A stretch of DNA of 64,000 nucleotides from Ohtaekwangia koreensis (GCF_900167975.1 NZ_FUZU01000001.1:3184597-3248596); one strand, 5' to 3'. Shown: positions 35,647 to 44,894, counted from the stretch's first letter. Numbers and translations: made by a program. The notes: generated by a model not told the origin, from the letters alone.

Positions 35647-38175
35647 TTATCCTTGTCTGGATTTTCGTTTCTTATTAACCTGTGGGGATACCACTGGTTT
35701 TGTTCCTCGCAGCGAAACCAGGTTTGCAAAGAGCTTATAGGCACCCGCTACACCTTCGGGGAGCTCACGGAAAAAGGATATAGATGTATATATATAGTAT
35801 CCGTTTCCATATTTCGCGACCAGAACGCTTCCGTCTTTAGAAGTCTCTCCTTTATCATTCATCGACAATACAGGTTCGAAGTGGGCATCCCATTTATTCG
35901 GAAAATAAAGGCCACGCTCCTGCACCCATCCGTCAAAATCCTTCACGGTGATCTTGTTGGGTGTGGTTACTGCGGGATGATCAGCTTTTAGAATTCTGAC
36001 AGCAGCGTCCTCCTCGGTCACACGATCGCGGGATATCTCCAGTGGATAAGGTGAAAAGTTTTTCGTAACCAGATCACCATTGGTATTGTATTGCACTACC
36101 AACGTGCCACCGTTGTTAACATAATCAAGCAACGCAGGCATACTATATCCGATGCGTGTATTGGTATTTAATGCGCGAACACCCAATACAACAGCATCCA
36201 TTTGTTTGAGGGTTGCTGCATTGACATCTTCGTTTTTCATTTCGATAACCGTATAGCCCATATACCGAAGCGCTGCAGGAATTTCATCGCCCGCTCCCCT
36301 GATATAGCCTATCGTGCTTCCTTCTTTCTTGAGATCCATTCGCACAACTTTGGCTTCTGCTTTCGAAAGAAGTGTTTGCGTTGGAATGTGATCATAACTG
36401 ATCGTCTGCATACTTCTGTCAAATGATCCTTCACCATCAATAGAAGCAACCGCTTTGATTGTGCTGGTTTCTTCCTGCGATGATGGAAACACCTGGAATG
36501 TTTTTACCTGCTCCTCACCTCTCTCCTTCAAATCAAATGTTATACGTTCAGGTTGTGTTTTCCATCCTTGCGGAATATCAAGATGCAACGCACCGGTTAT
36601 ACGCCCATCGCTTGCCGAAGTGACCAGCACGGTAACTTCGCGGGGGCTTGCATCATTGAAGATGATTACGTTGTTGGTAAGTTTTACCAGTACAGGTGGT
36701 ACAATTTCAAAAGGTCGTGCCTGCTCGCCTTTGGCAGGGTCTGTCCATTTATAGCGTAACGGTCGTGTTACGGTAAGCTGCTCTCCGGCCAGCATTATTG
36801 TAAAAGATATATGTATAGCGGGATCATTCTCAGGTTTACCAATCAGGCTTTTATCGGTTACCGTAAACAAACCAACGCCATGTTTTTCAGTTAACCAGTA
36901 TGGAGATGAATAGGGCTCAGACTTTTGAACCGATCTTTTATAGGTGATCTGCGTAGCCGCTGCATTATTCTTTAGCGGCAATGACAATGCTGAATCAATT
37001 CCAATATCACCTGATTGTATTTTGTTAACGCTAATTTCTATCGGAGAACGATTAACAAATTCTATAGAAGCAGTTACACGCTGACCGGGTGCAACGTAAA
37101 ATTTATCTGTAGTTACATCTATAAATAATCCTGAACAATCTGCGAGCAGTTGTTCTGTCTCTGCAAGCTTTCGTGTTTTCCATATACCGGGCTCAAGCTT
37201 TAAGATCTCTTTTCTGATTTGAAGTAAAGCCGGAATGGTGTTATAGGGTTTCTCTTCATCAAAGTCTGCTATAGCCTTGGTAACGAGTGGCTGTATCTTG
37301 TCGCTTCCTTTCACGCGGCTCCACGTTGTATTTATACCTTCCAGTATATTCTTCTCAGCCTTGGCCCCTTTCATGTATTCAAGATACTCCTGCTGATCAC
37401 CGCGTGTGCCGCTTGAACCAAAACCCTGGCTCTTGTGCTGACTCCGGCTGATTGCCGCGATTTCCGTATAGGACTGTCCTAATAAATTGCTATACTCTCC
37501 TACATGTAATGTAACAATGCCGGGTGTATTTTCATTGATAGAAGTATTCCACCAGCGGCCGGTGTTGGTATATAGTCGCTTCGGCTGCCACGTTCCAAAC
37601 TGCTTTACCTGGTCGGGATATATATCTTTGCTCGCAGCCAGGTCAAAGGCTTCCTGTGCAAGTATAGCCGATGCAGTATGATGGCCGTGACCGGCACGTT
37701 CATCGGGAGGAAAACGCGTGATGATCACATCAGGTTGATACTGACGGAATATAGTAATGACATCCGATAGCACTTCATCTTTATTCCAGATACGAAACGT
37801 TTCATCTGCAGACTTTGAGAAACCGAAATCATTGGCACGGGTGAAGAACTGTTGTCCGCCATCAATGCGTCTGGCAGCCAGTAACTCTTGTGTACGAATA
37901 AGGCCGAGTTGATCGCGGATCTCTGAGCCAATGAGATTTTGTCCGCCATCGCCGCGCGTGAGCGAAAGATAACCCGTTGTAGCAAGATAATCGTTGGCTA
38001 GATACGTGATGATGCGCGTATTCTCATCATCGGGATGGGCAGCCATGTATAGAACAGATGTCAATACATTCAGCTTTTTTAGTTTCAGTTTGATTTGTGC
38101 TGCGTCCGGCTGCCGTTGACTCTGTGAAAAAGCAAAAGTGGGAATCAGCAGAAGGATAAATACAAAGCTCCTCAT
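35647..38175 (-). CDS. Exported PIG-L (LmbE-like) deacetylase, large form
   Basis: 842 residues with a signal peptide (FVFILLLIPTFAFSQ). The N-terminal domain has the zinc motif AHPDDE (47-51) and the distal HGHHT, the PIG-L N-acetylglucosaminyl deacetylase signature. Beyond about residue 300 come beta-rich domains and a C-terminal GATase/ThuA-like domain (VRMDLKKEGSTIGYIRGAGDEIPAALRYMGYTVIEM, VDAVVLGVRALNTN). The family hydrolyses N-acetyl groups from GlcNAc-linked substrates. Its position as first gene of the cassette with a micropeptide and an SSS symporter suggests external deacetylation followed by uptake of the product, as inferred, not shown. Confidence 0.9.
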   Translation of the reverse strand: MRSFVFILLLIPTFAFSQSQRQPDAAQIKLKLKKLNVLTSVLYMAAHPDDENTRIITYLANDYLATTGYLSLTRGDGGQNLIGSEIRDQLGLIRTQELLAARRIDGGQQFFTRANDFGFSKSADETFRIWNKDEVLSDVITIFRQYQPDVIITRFPPDERAGHGHHTASAILAQEAFDLAASKDIYPDQVKQFGTWQPKRLYTNTGRWWNTSINENTPGIVTLHVGEYSNLLGQSYTEIAAISRSQHKSQGFGSSGTRGDQQEYLEYMKGAKAEKNILEGINTTWSRVKGSDKIQPLVTKAIADFDEEKPYNTIPALLQIRKEILKLEPGIWKTRKLAETEQLLADCSGLFIDVTTDKFYVAPGQRVTASIEFVNRSPIEISVNKIQSGDIGIDSALSLPLKNNAAATQITYKRSVQKSEPYSSPYWLTEKHGVGLFTVTDKSLIGKPENDPAIHISFTIMLAGEQLTVTRPLRYKWTDPAKGEQARPFEIVPPVLVKLTNNVIIFNDASPREVTVLVTSASDGRITGALHLDIPQGWKTQPERITFDLKERGEEQVKTFQVFPSSQEETSTIKAVASIDGEGSFDRSMQTISYDHIPTQTLLSKAEAKVVRMDLKKEGSTIGYIRGAGDEIPAALRYMGYTVIEMKNEDVNAATLKQMDAVVLGVRALNTNTRIGYSMPALLDYVNNGGTLVVQYNTNGDLVTKNFSPYPLEISRDRVTEEDAAVRILKADHPAVTTPNKITVKDFDGWVQERGLYFPNKWDAHFEPVLSMNDKGETSKDGSVLVAKYGNGYYIYTSISFFRELPEGVAGAYKLFANLVSLRGTKPVVSPQVNKKRKSRQG

Positions 38176-38297
38176 TCGCGTGTATAGTTTGTGCGAATTA
38201 ACATTAAAAAATGAAAAGAAACATCACGGGGTCTGAAAGCAGATATACGTTGGTAGAAACTGGATTGAATATGACTGTGTGACCTGCAGATTGAAAG

Positions 38298-38750
38298 CTA
38301 TACTTTACCACGCTTTTCTGCATTGATAAAATAAGTGCCATCCTCCTCGAAGTAAATAAGGATATGATTTATCGGCTTTTTATCCTGCGACAGAAATAAT
38401 ACTTTATACTCGTGGTTGGTTACGCGGCCCTTGATGTCATCGGTATAGCCCAGATCCAGGTTAATGATATCGCCTTCAGCTACTTTCCTGGTATATATAT
38501 TTTCACCTCGGTGATTTATGATACGTACTTTGACTTCACCGGAGATAAGCCTCAGGACTTTTAGATTTACTTCCAGATAAGGCAGTGGCCCTGTACTGGC
38601 ATTCGTATTGGATGCATATACAAGTGATGTTTCCTTTACGCGTGTCTTGAATTTAAAATCGAGATTTACCTCAAACTCCTCTTTGGCTTTAAAAGGAACA
38701 TCCTCTGTGATCAGGGACAAGGTTAGCAGGAATGCGCAAAACAATTTCAT
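38298..38750 (-). CDS. Exported protein of unknown function (150 aa)
   Basis: It has a short signal peptide (LFCAFLLTLSLIT) and then a beta-rich body (FEVNLDFKFKTRVKETSLVY, LEVNLKVLRLISGEVKVRIINH) resembling an immunoglobulin-like or jelly-roll periplasmic domain. No named family is recognised. It lies 122 bases downstream of the PIG-L gene start region on the same strand as thyA and could be a separate unit. Confidence 0.7.
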   Translation of the reverse strand: MKLFCAFLLTLSLITEDVPFKAKEEFEVNLDFKFKTRVKETSLVYASNTNASTGPLPYLEVNLKVLRLISGEVKVRIINHRGENIYTRKVAEGDIINLDLGYTDDIKGRVTNHEYKVLFLSQDKKPINHILIYFEEDGTYFINAEKRGKV

Positions 38751-38902
38751 GTTGATGTCGCTTGAATAAATATACGAAATAGATTCCCGCTTTATTCAAA
38801 CGTTTACGAAAAGATTTTTAGGCGATCAACGGATTCTTGTCCTGTATCAACAACGGCTTGTGGGATACATACAACGCGGCAAGGTAATGCCAAATATAGA
38901 GG

Positions 38903-39697
38903 TCAAACAGCGATCGGTGCCTTAATGGAAGGATGCGCCTGGTAATTACGAATCTCGAAGTCTTCAAATTGATAGTCGAAGATGGAAGACGGTTTACGTT
39001 TTATTACCAGCTCAGGTAATGCATACGGCTCACGTGTAAGCTGAAGCTTTGTCTGTTCGATGTGGTTGGTATATAGATGTACATCGCCACCCGTCCATAC
39101 AAAATCACCGGGCTGTAAATCGCATTGCTGTGCAAACATATAGGTCATGAGCGCATAAGAGGCAATGTTGAAAGGAACGCCTAAAAAGTAATCAGCACTT
39201 CGCTGGTATAGCTGGCAGGAAAGTTTGCCATCGGCTACATAAAACTGGAAGAGCGCATGGCATGGAGGTAACGCCATTTTATCAACTTCCGAGGGATTCC
39301 AGGCAGTAACAATATGTCTGCGGGAATCTGGTTTCTGTTTTATCTGGTTGATGACCTGCGTGATCTGATCAATATGTTTTCCGTCCGGTGCTGGCCAGCT
39401 TCTCCATTGATGACCGTATACCGGCCCAAGCTCACCGTTCTCGTCCGCCCACTCATCCCAGATCGTAACTCCGTTGTCGTTGAGGTATTTGATGTTCGTA
39501 TCGCCATTTAAAAACCAGAGCAACTCGTAAATGATCGAGCGCAGATGCAGCTTCTTGGTTGTTACAAGCGGAAACCCTTGTGAAAGATCGAATCGCAATT
39601 GTCTTCCAAAGACTGAACGTGTACCGGTTCCTGTGCGATCTGTTTTACTTGCCCCGTTTTCGAGGATGTCCTTCATGAGGTCGAGATACTGCTTCAT
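38903..39697 (-). CDS. thyA: Thymidylate synthase
   Basis: 264 residues from the ATG at 39697, exactly the E. coli ThyA length. It makes dTMP from dUMP with methylenetetrahydrofolate. The nucleophile is Cys146 in [11 protein letters not shown]. Other landmarks are [52 protein letters not shown] and [12 protein letters not shown]. Eleven more codons upstream are open but would break the family start. A strong hairpin lies between the upstream Prc gene and this one. Confidence 0.98.
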   Translation of the reverse strand: MKQYLDLMKDILENGASKTDRTGTGTRSVFGRQLRFDLSQGFPLVTTKKLHLRSIIYELLWFLNGDTNIKYLNDNGVTIWDEWADENGELGPVYGHQWRSWPAPDGKHIDQITQVINQIKQKPDSRRHIVTAWNPSEVDKMALPPCHALFQFYVADGKLSCQLYQRSADYFLGVPFNIASYALMTYMFAQQCDLQPGDFVWTGGDVHLYTNHIEQTKLQLTREPYALPELVIKRKPSSIFDYQFEDFEIRNYQAHPSIKAPIAV

Positions 39698-39724
39698 ATA
39701 TCGTAAGAATACAGTGCAAGTAAT

Positions 39725-39774
39725 ACACATGAAGTTACAATCTCAACTCTGTTGAGAAAATAAACTTCATGTGT
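39725..39774 (-). terminator. Long hairpin between Prc and thyA
   Basis: ACACATGAAGTT and AACTTCATGTGT form a perfect 12-bp outer stem; within the loop CTCAAC and GTTGAG make a second stem (39742-39757). It probably ends the Prc transcript or controls thyA. The T-run is only weak (on the minus strand ATTAC follows). Confidence 0.6.
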
Positions 39775-39787
39775 TTATAAAATAGGA

Positions 39788-41830
39788 TTAGCCGATTTTT
39801 GTGGTGATCAGATCACCGAGAACGAATAAACCCTCGCGCAGATATTCATCATCCATTTCCTTGAGATCGGAAGACGGAATCTCTTTATTAGGAAGGGTTG
39901 TGTTCAGAGAAGTTCTGGATGCCTTTTTCTTTTCAGCTTCTTCCATTTCCTTCTTGCGCGTCACTTCATTCAAAGATACTTTGGTTTCCCGATAGCTCTC
40001 ACGAACTTCTTCAGTATCATTTACAAACTGCGCCAGTGATTTATCTGTCTTCAGACGATCCTGATAAGACTTATTAAGATTTGAAATAACACGATCGTTG
40101 ATCACAGGAGTCTTCTGAAATAATGTACCTCTGATCTCATCCCAAGGTAAAGCACTTGGATTTGAACTCTCACCAAACTGCTGAGGATCGAGTGCCGTTG
40201 GTAATTTAACATCCGGTGTAACACCTTTGTTTTGAGTGCTGCTTCCTGTTACACGATAGAATTTTTGAAACGTAAGCTTCAACTCTCCTACTTCATCGGG
40301 GTCGTTGATAAATCTTTTCAGATCAATTACAGTCTGAACAGTTCCTTTACCAAAGGTAGATTCACCAACCACTACACCGCGGTGGTAATCCTGAATTGCA
40401 CCGGCAAATATTTCAGATGCAGATGCACTGAAGCGGTTTGTCAACACAACCAGCGGACCGTTGTAGGTGATTGTTGGGTTATCATCGGTCTGTACATCAA
40501 TCTTGTTCAATGAATTCTTAACTTGTACCACAGGTCCTTGTTTTATAAATAAACCCGTAAGCTCTATCGCTTCTGTCAGAGAACCTCCACCGTTGTTACG
40601 AAGATCAAGTACAAGACCATCTACTTTTTGCTCCTGTAATTCTTTGATCAAGCGCTTTACATCACGTGAGGTGCTGGTATAGTTCGGATCACCTTTCTGA
40701 TATGCATCAAAGTCCATGTAAAAACTTGGTAACGTGATCACACCAAGGTTCATGCTCTTTCCATCTTTTTCATAATGGATAACACTTTTCTTAGCTTGCT
40801 GATCTTCCAATTTGATTTTATCGCGTACGATCTGAACGACTTTGGAAGGGCCGTTTACACCCATATCGGCAGGAATGATCTGTAATTTTACGGTGGTTCC
40901 TTTCGGACCTTTGATCAGTTTTACAACGTCATCGATGCGCCATCCAATGACATCAACAATATCCCCTTTTTCTCCTTGTCCTACTCCGATGATGCGATCA
41001 CCGTTGTGAATAAGATCACTCTTGTGTGCAGGACCGCCCACGATAACTTCCGCTACTTTGGTATAGTCATTTTCAGTTTGCAGCCTTGCGCCAATTCCTT
41101 CAAGCGACAAACTCATGCTTTGCTTAAAGATGTCGGCAGCTTTAGGTGAAAGGTAATTCGTATGCGGATCATACGATTCGGTGATGCTGTTCATATATAG
41201 ACTGAACACGTCATCGCTATTGAATTGAAGTATAGATTTTCTGAATCGCTCATAGCGTTCAGTAAGCATTTTTTCAATCTCCGGTTGTGTCTTCCCGGCT
41301 AACTTCAAACTCAGCGCCTGGCTTTTGATGATCTTTCTCCAGACTTCATTGAGCTCCTGTTCGTTCTTGCACCACTGTTCTTTATCACGATCCGTTTCAT
41401 AAAACTCTTCCGTAGTATAATCGAACTTCTCATGAATGAGATTCTTCATGATATAGTCCATTCGACTGACGAAGCGTTTTCTAAACGCACCGTAAATGTC
41501 GAATGCAGCCGTTACATTTTCAGCACGCGTCATATCATCAATAGTCTGACGGTATTTTTCGAAGCTCGCTAAATCTGTGGTGGTAAAATATGTCTTATTG
41601 TTATCCAGATTTTTGACATAGCTATCAAGAATAACCGATGACAATGAATCATTGAGAATGATCTTCCTGTAATGGTTATTATCTAATATATACGTGACCA
41701 CTTTTGCTTCTTTCCCGAAGACAGGCTTGGCCTTTAATTGAGTCGTGTCTGCAATGCCCGCAAGAAGGAGGCCTGGTACTAAAAGTACTATACTGATAAT
41801 CCCTGCAAAAAATGTTTTCTTCTTCATCAT
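39788..41830 (-). CDS. prc: Carboxy-terminal processing protease Prc (S41 family)
   Basis: 680 residues with a signal peptide (FFAGIISIVLLVPGLLLAG). It is the periplasmic tail-specific protease. A helical N-terminal domain (about 40-240) is followed by a PDZ domain (GIGARLQTENDYTKVAEVIVGGPAH), the S41 catalytic core with DGLVLDLRNNGGGS, NRFSASASEIFAG (nucleophile region) and GESTFGKGTVQ (Lys), and a C-terminal domain like that of E. coli Prc. It cleaves proteins with non-polar C-termini and has roles in envelope maintenance. The length matches the family. Confidence 0.96.
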   Translation of the reverse strand: MMKKKTFFAGIISIVLLVPGLLLAGIADTTQLKAKPVFGKEAKVVTYILDNNHYRKIILNDSLSSVILDSYVKNLDNNKTYFTTTDLASFEKYRQTIDDMTRAENVTAAFDIYGAFRKRFVSRMDYIMKNLIHEKFDYTTEEFYETDRDKEQWCKNEQELNEVWRKIIKSQALSLKLAGKTQPEIEKMLTERYERFRKSILQFNSDDVFSLYMNSITESYDPHTNYLSPKAADIFKQSMSLSLEGIGARLQTENDYTKVAEVIVGGPAHKSDLIHNGDRIIGVGQGEKGDIVDVIGWRIDDVVKLIKGPKGTTVKLQIIPADMGVNGPSKVVQIVRDKIKLEDQQAKKSVIHYEKDGKSMNLGVITLPSFYMDFDAYQKGDPNYTSTSRDVKRLIKELQEQKVDGLVLDLRNNGGGSLTEAIELTGLFIKQGPVVQVKNSLNKIDVQTDDNPTITYNGPLVVLTNRFSASASEIFAGAIQDYHRGVVVGESTFGKGTVQTVIDLKRFINDPDEVGELKLTFQKFYRVTGSSTQNKGVTPDVKLPTALDPQQFGESSNPSALPWDEIRGTLFQKTPVINDRVISNLNKSYQDRLKTDKSLAQFVNDTEEVRESYRETKVSLNEVTRKKEMEEAEKKKASRTSLNTTLPNKEIPSSDLKEMDDEYLREGLFVLGDLITTKIG

Positions 41831-41929
41831 CCCTTTGTTTTAATCTCTCCGAACTACTACTGGCAAATGGTATGCCTTAAATACTTAACGTAATAAAGCT
41901 CAATTCAGATCACCAATCGGCCAAAAAGT

Positions 41930-42823
41930 CTAATCGCCCTTTTCGGAATCGTACTCGTCAAGGAATTTCTGAGCTTGTTCAAGTCCCTGAAACTCAAAGA
42001 ATTTCTTTCCTAAAGTGCTTGAATGGATCTCCACGCGAACCATGTCAATATTTTTATTGCGTTTATACGTATGGATACCAACATTCCGATAATCGTCTGC
42101 TTCCTTCGTTGAAATGTTATAGGCTGTAGCCCGTACTGATTTACAGTATGAACACTGAAAGTTCTTAATCAATTCACCGGCAGCATCTTTACTGGGATGC
42201 CTGGTAATCTCCTCCTTTACAATGCGCATCGTATAAAATCCACAGCTATTGCATTTTAGAGCCTGCAGATGTCCAGGGTACTTATCTATTTTTACTTCTC
42301 CGCTTTTTTCATCCATCCATACATCATAGTCAATGGAGAATACGTTTTCTTCGGCCTGCATGCCTTCTTCCAAATGCACATCTTCTTCATCTTCACTGAG
42401 CAGTCGCATTTTATTTCCATCGGCACTTGTGCGTGGCATATAGCGCCATTTCTTAAGCTTGCCATTTAAAACCGTTGGGTAGTAGTAATCCAATACAAGC
42501 GAGGCCACATACGCCACTAATGTACCACCGGCAATAGACATAAAGAGTCTTACAAAAAACCATACTTCCACGGTATGGAGTTTACCCATACTGTATAGAT
42601 TTATAAGCATCAATGCTGCGATCGCAAAACAAAGGAATACCTTTTTATAGTTTTTAATTTCGTTTTTATTGATGTAATCATACTTGGCTTTGTAGTCCTT
42701 TATAGTCGAGATCTTTAGCTTATGAAGGAGGTATATAGCAATCCCCGCAAGGGTCATGGCTATGGCTCCGATAATCATGCTGAGATTCCAAATTTCGAGA
42801 AAGGGGCTTGGTGTGTTTTGCAT
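41930..42823 (-). CDS. Membrane protein with C-terminal zinc ribbon
   Basis: 297 residues. Three predicted membrane helices occur in the first 115 residues (about 12-32, 62-80, 85-112). A charged linker and then a cytoplasmic part carry CNSC (191, 194) and CSYC (224, 227), a likely four-Cys zinc ribbon. The acidic C-terminus ends in FLDEYDSEKGD. I do not recognise the family. No enzymatic motif is visible. It stands alone between Prc and a small plus-strand gene. Confidence 0.8.
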   Translation of the reverse strand: MQNTPSPFLEIWNLSMIIGAIAMTLAGIAIYLLHKLKISTIKDYKAKYDYINKNEIKNYKKVFLCFAIAALMLINLYSMGKLHTVEVWFFVRLFMSIAGGTLVAYVASLVLDYYYPTVLNGKLKKWRYMPRTSADGNKMRLLSEDEEDVHLEEGMQAEENVFSIDYDVWMDEKSGEVKIDKYPGHLQALKCNSCGFYTMRIVKEEITRHPSKDAAGELIKNFQCSYCKSVRATAYNISTKEADDYRNVGIHTYKRNKNIDMVRVEIHSSTLGKKFFEFQGLEQAQKFLDEYDSEKGD

Positions 42824-42891
42824 TCAGATCAAGGTTAGTACTTTTAAATATAAGGATTAAAACGATTTAGGAAATAAACATATTACGTGTA

Positions 42892-43041
42892 ATGCTGTCA
42901 AAATCAATTTTTAAAATTCTGGCCAAACTCAATAAAATAATCATACCTCGATACAGCAAGAAGGATCTTAACAGGCTAAGCAAAATTGATCAGGCTCTGA
43001 TTGCCTACCGTTACTGGGTAACCAAAAATTCACTCGACTAA
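42892..43041 (+). CDS. Small basic protein (49 aa), hypothetical
   Basis: ATG at 42892, TAA at 43039. The peptide is rich in Lys, Leu and Arg (ILAKLNKIIIPRYSKKDL, then LIAYRYWVTKNSLD). The YSKKDLNRLSKIDQALIAYRY segment has the look of conserved small Bacteroidota proteins sometimes labelled SsrA-binding-like; I do not claim that function. It is short but protein-like in all regions, and the region would otherwise be a 395-base gap. No RBS is evident. Confidence 0.55.
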   Translation: MLSKSIFKILAKLNKIIIPRYSKKDLNRLSKIDQALIAYRYWVTKNSLD

Positions 43042-43104
43042 ATCCATTGAAGTAAAAACTCTAAATATTATTTTAAAAATCTATTAATCAGACACTTAAA
43101 TTAA

Positions 43105-43227
43105 ACTGATTAAATAAATAATTTAATCAGTTCAGAAGTTTTTGTGCAAAACAAATATGTGCATTTTTGCACATAAAAACTTGTCTATTAACATCAATAG
43201 AATTAACATTGTGTAATAATGCACAAT
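43105..43227. promoter_or_regulatory. Cluster of three inverted repeats upstream of the 87-aa gene
   Basis: ACTGATTAAA / TTTAATCAGT (43105-43131), TATGTGCA / TGCACATA with a TTTT loop (43156-43175) and ATTGTG / CACAAT (43208-43227) stand in 123 bases; TGTGCA recurs in the first-listed and the neighbouring spacer. The last dyad overlaps the start of the 43219 gene. These look like binding sites or structured mRNA ends rather than a terminator. Confidence 0.45.
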
Positions 43228-43482
43228 ATTATGACCGAGTATGAGCGCAAAAAAATAGAAATGGAGTTGAAGAATTTTACCTCCAGGAATTTTGAACGGC
43301 CTTCTGCTTGCAGAAACCAGGAGCAGATCCGCTTTTATGTGCGGGAGCTTTGTATGAAGATTGATGAGCTTGAAGGGAAATTCAATTATGCACCACAATG
43401 GGCATATACCCTGCTGTCGCAATACAATGCGCAGCAGAATTCTCTTATTCAACTAGAATTCAGAAATACGTATAGTTCATGA
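43219..43482 (+). CDS. Small hypothetical protein (87 aa)
   Basis: No family is recognised. It is charged and helical (MTEYERKKIEMELKNF, QIRFYVRELCMKIDELEGKF), ending in Gln- and Asn-rich sequence (LLSQYNAQQNSLIQ). There is no signal peptide or membrane helix, so it is cytoplasmic. ATG at 43219, with a second possible start at Met5. The short spacing to the next small gene (12 bases) suggests a two-gene unit behind the inverted-repeat cluster. Confidence 0.6.
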   Translation: MHNIMTEYERKKIEMELKNFTSRNFERPSACRNQEQIRFYVRELCMKIDELEGKFNYAPQWAYTLLSQYNAQQNSLIQLEFRNTYSS

Positions 43483-43494
43483 AGTGCATAGAAT

Positions 43495-43722
43495 ATGCGG
43501 TATATACCCTCCCCTATTTCCTTGCAGTTCAGCTATATCTATACAGCTACAGCCAACACCTCCGGCCGGATGCAATATCATCGCATCAAGCCGGGGTATA
43601 GTAAATTAAGAATCAGCAGGACTGAATTTATAAAGGCGTATAATGAAGCTCAGATCCTGGCCATCAACCCATTGCAACAACAAGGCCTGGACGCTGTCTT
43701 TCAGTTTGAGTTTTACATCTAA
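43495..43722 (+). CDS. Small hypothetical protein (75 aa)
   Basis: No recognised family. The N-terminal third (SLQFSYIYTATANTSG) is uncharged; the rest is basic and mixed (KLRISRTEFIKAYNEAQILAINP). It follows the 87-residue gene by 12 bases and overlaps the convergent MazG-like gene by 4 bases at the stop codons. The low length and lack of a family make this a modest call; an overlapping 40-codon frame (from 43479) is less protein-like. Confidence 0.5.
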   Translation: MRYIPSPISLQFSYIYTATANTSGRMQYHRIKPGYSKLRISRTEFIKAYNEAQILAINPLQQQGLDAVFQFEFYI

Positions 43723-44192
43723 GGTTTAAGTACTATACTATCAAGATCAGCAGGGCTATAATTTATAGACTTGATCGTTTTATTATCAGACTTACGGTAT
43801 ACCAGCCACTTCCCTTCTTCTTCTTTATAGTAGCATTCAGTTCCGTCTTTCTTCAGATAATATGCCAGGGTTTCCTTTGCCTCTTCTTCCGAACGACAAG
43901 CCTTGCTCATGTTGGAGCGTTGTACTTCATCAAAAAGTGATTTGAACTTATCACCTAGTCCAAACTCAAGTATAGCCCCTGATAATACATATTGAATATC
44001 ACAGAGCGCATCGGCTACACTTACTATATCTTTTTCAAGGATTGCAACTTCAAGCTCTTTCAGTTCTTCAGCAATTAACGCTACACGAAGTTTGCAACGA
44101 TCTTCACCCGGTATAGCGGGCTTGTCAAGTACAGGGTGTTTAAATGTTTTGTGAAATTCTGCTACCAGGTTTAATGCGTCAGGCTGTTCCAT
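43719..44192 (-). CDS. MazG-like / phosphoribosyl-ATP pyrophosphohydrolase-type NTPase
   Basis: 157 residues. The metal-binding acidic cluster EELKELE is followed by ADALCDIQYVLSG and then EVQRSNMSK, the pattern of all-alpha NTP pyrophosphohydrolases. It is likely to hydrolyse a nucleoside triphosphate to the monophosphate and pyrophosphate as a house-cleaning step. The C-terminal 50 residues (YYLKKDGTECYYKEEEGKWLVYRKSDNK) are a small beta extension common in this subfamily. Single gene, convergent to two small hypothetical genes. Confidence 0.85.
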   Translation of the reverse strand: MEQPDALNLVAEFHKTFKHPVLDKPAIPGEDRCKLRVALIAEELKELEVAILEKDIVSVADALCDIQYVLSGAILEFGLGDKFKSLFDEVQRSNMSKACRSEEEAKETLAYYLKKDGTECYYKEEEGKWLVYRKSDNKTIKSINYSPADLDSIVLKP

Positions 44193-44297
44193 TCAATATA
44201 GATTTATCGTAGTTATATTTTAAAAGCTGTGTAAAGGATTGATGATCACTTCTATTGAATTATATTCTCATTAGAATATTTATTGTCCGGCAGATCA

Positions 44298-44317
44298 TTT
44301 CTGCTTTAGAGCAGAAA
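44298..44317. repeat. Small perfect hairpin in the region before the 44403 gene
   Basis: TTTCTGCT, loop TTAG, AGCAGAAA. It lies in the 200-base space between the MazG-like gene (-) and the 120-residue gene (+). No T-run follows, so its role is open (mRNA leader or protein site). Confidence 0.35.
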
Positions 44318-44402
44318 CTATAAGCAGTTCATGATCCCGATTTAACGTTCCAATAACGCGAAATGAAACCATATTTGAAAAAATAACGTATTTTTGACCG
44401 CA

Positions 44403-44765
44403 ATGAAATCGTCCAGAAACATACTGATCAAGAAAGTGATGACACTGTTCACAGTGGCGATCTTTTTCAATATGAATCTCTTTCTGGCGGAAGTGGAAGC
44501 GCTTCGGTTATTGCAAGATCGTAAGATGGTAGAGAACATCGCCAAACTCATAGCCGGTGCCGCCAATGAAGAAGAGAAAGATATTGCCGGTGCCAACAAT
44601 GCCGAAGAAGGCCACTCTGTTACAAATGAAATAGATCTTCTTTTTATACACCACAACATCGAATCACTGGCAGTGATCATCACTGAAAAGACTCATTGGG
44701 TTAACAGTGGCGCAAAACTTTTGAAGCGTAGCCAGGAAATGGTTACTCCTCCCCCTAAAGCCTGA
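44403..44765 (+). CDS. Small exported or membrane-anchored protein of unknown function (120 aa)
   Basis: ATG at 44403 (a TTG 9 bases earlier is also in frame). A basic N-terminus and a hydrophobic stretch (VMTLFTVAIFFNMNLFLAEV) form a signal or anchor. The mature part is acidic and Ala/Glu-rich with a helical pattern (RKMVENIAKLIAGAANEEEKD), then HHNIESLAVII. No family is recognised. It is followed 129 bases later by the SulP gene, which has its own promoter. A TATTTTTG box lies only 7 bases upstream of the ATG, too close for a normal leader. Confidence 0.65.
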   Translation: MKSSRNILIKKVMTLFTVAIFFNMNLFLAEVEALRLLQDRKMVENIAKLIAGAANEEEKDIAGANNAEEGHSVTNEIDLLFIHHNIESLAVIITEKTHWVNSGAKLLKRSQEMVTPPPKA

Positions 44766-44843
44766 TCGGCTTAATGTCATTTATACTCGTTTAAATTTTA
44801 CAAAGTTTTGTTCTCTTACAAGGGAATGATCTTGTCTGCTCGA

Positions 44844-44873
44844 TTGTGTTGGGCGCACAGAAGTATATATTTT
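44844..44873 (+). promoter_or_regulatory. Candidate promoter for the SulP / carbonic anhydrase operon
   Basis: TTG at 44844-44846, a 19-base spacer, then TATATTTT at 44866-44873, close to the TAnnTTTG consensus of Bacteroidota. The transporter start at 44895 follows 21 bases later. Confidence 0.5.
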
Positions 44874-44894
44874 ATTAATTTATTATTTTTTCAA

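Noticed and set aside
43479..43601. Alternative 40-codon frame MKCIEYAVYT overlapping the end of the 87-residue gene
   Set aside because: It competes with the longer 75-residue frame and has no supporting RBS or homologue that I know of.
44389..44396. TATTTTTG box before the 120-residue gene
   Set aside because: It lies 7 bases before the ATG and has no -33 element at the right distance, so I do not call a promoter; a leaderless mRNA remains possible.
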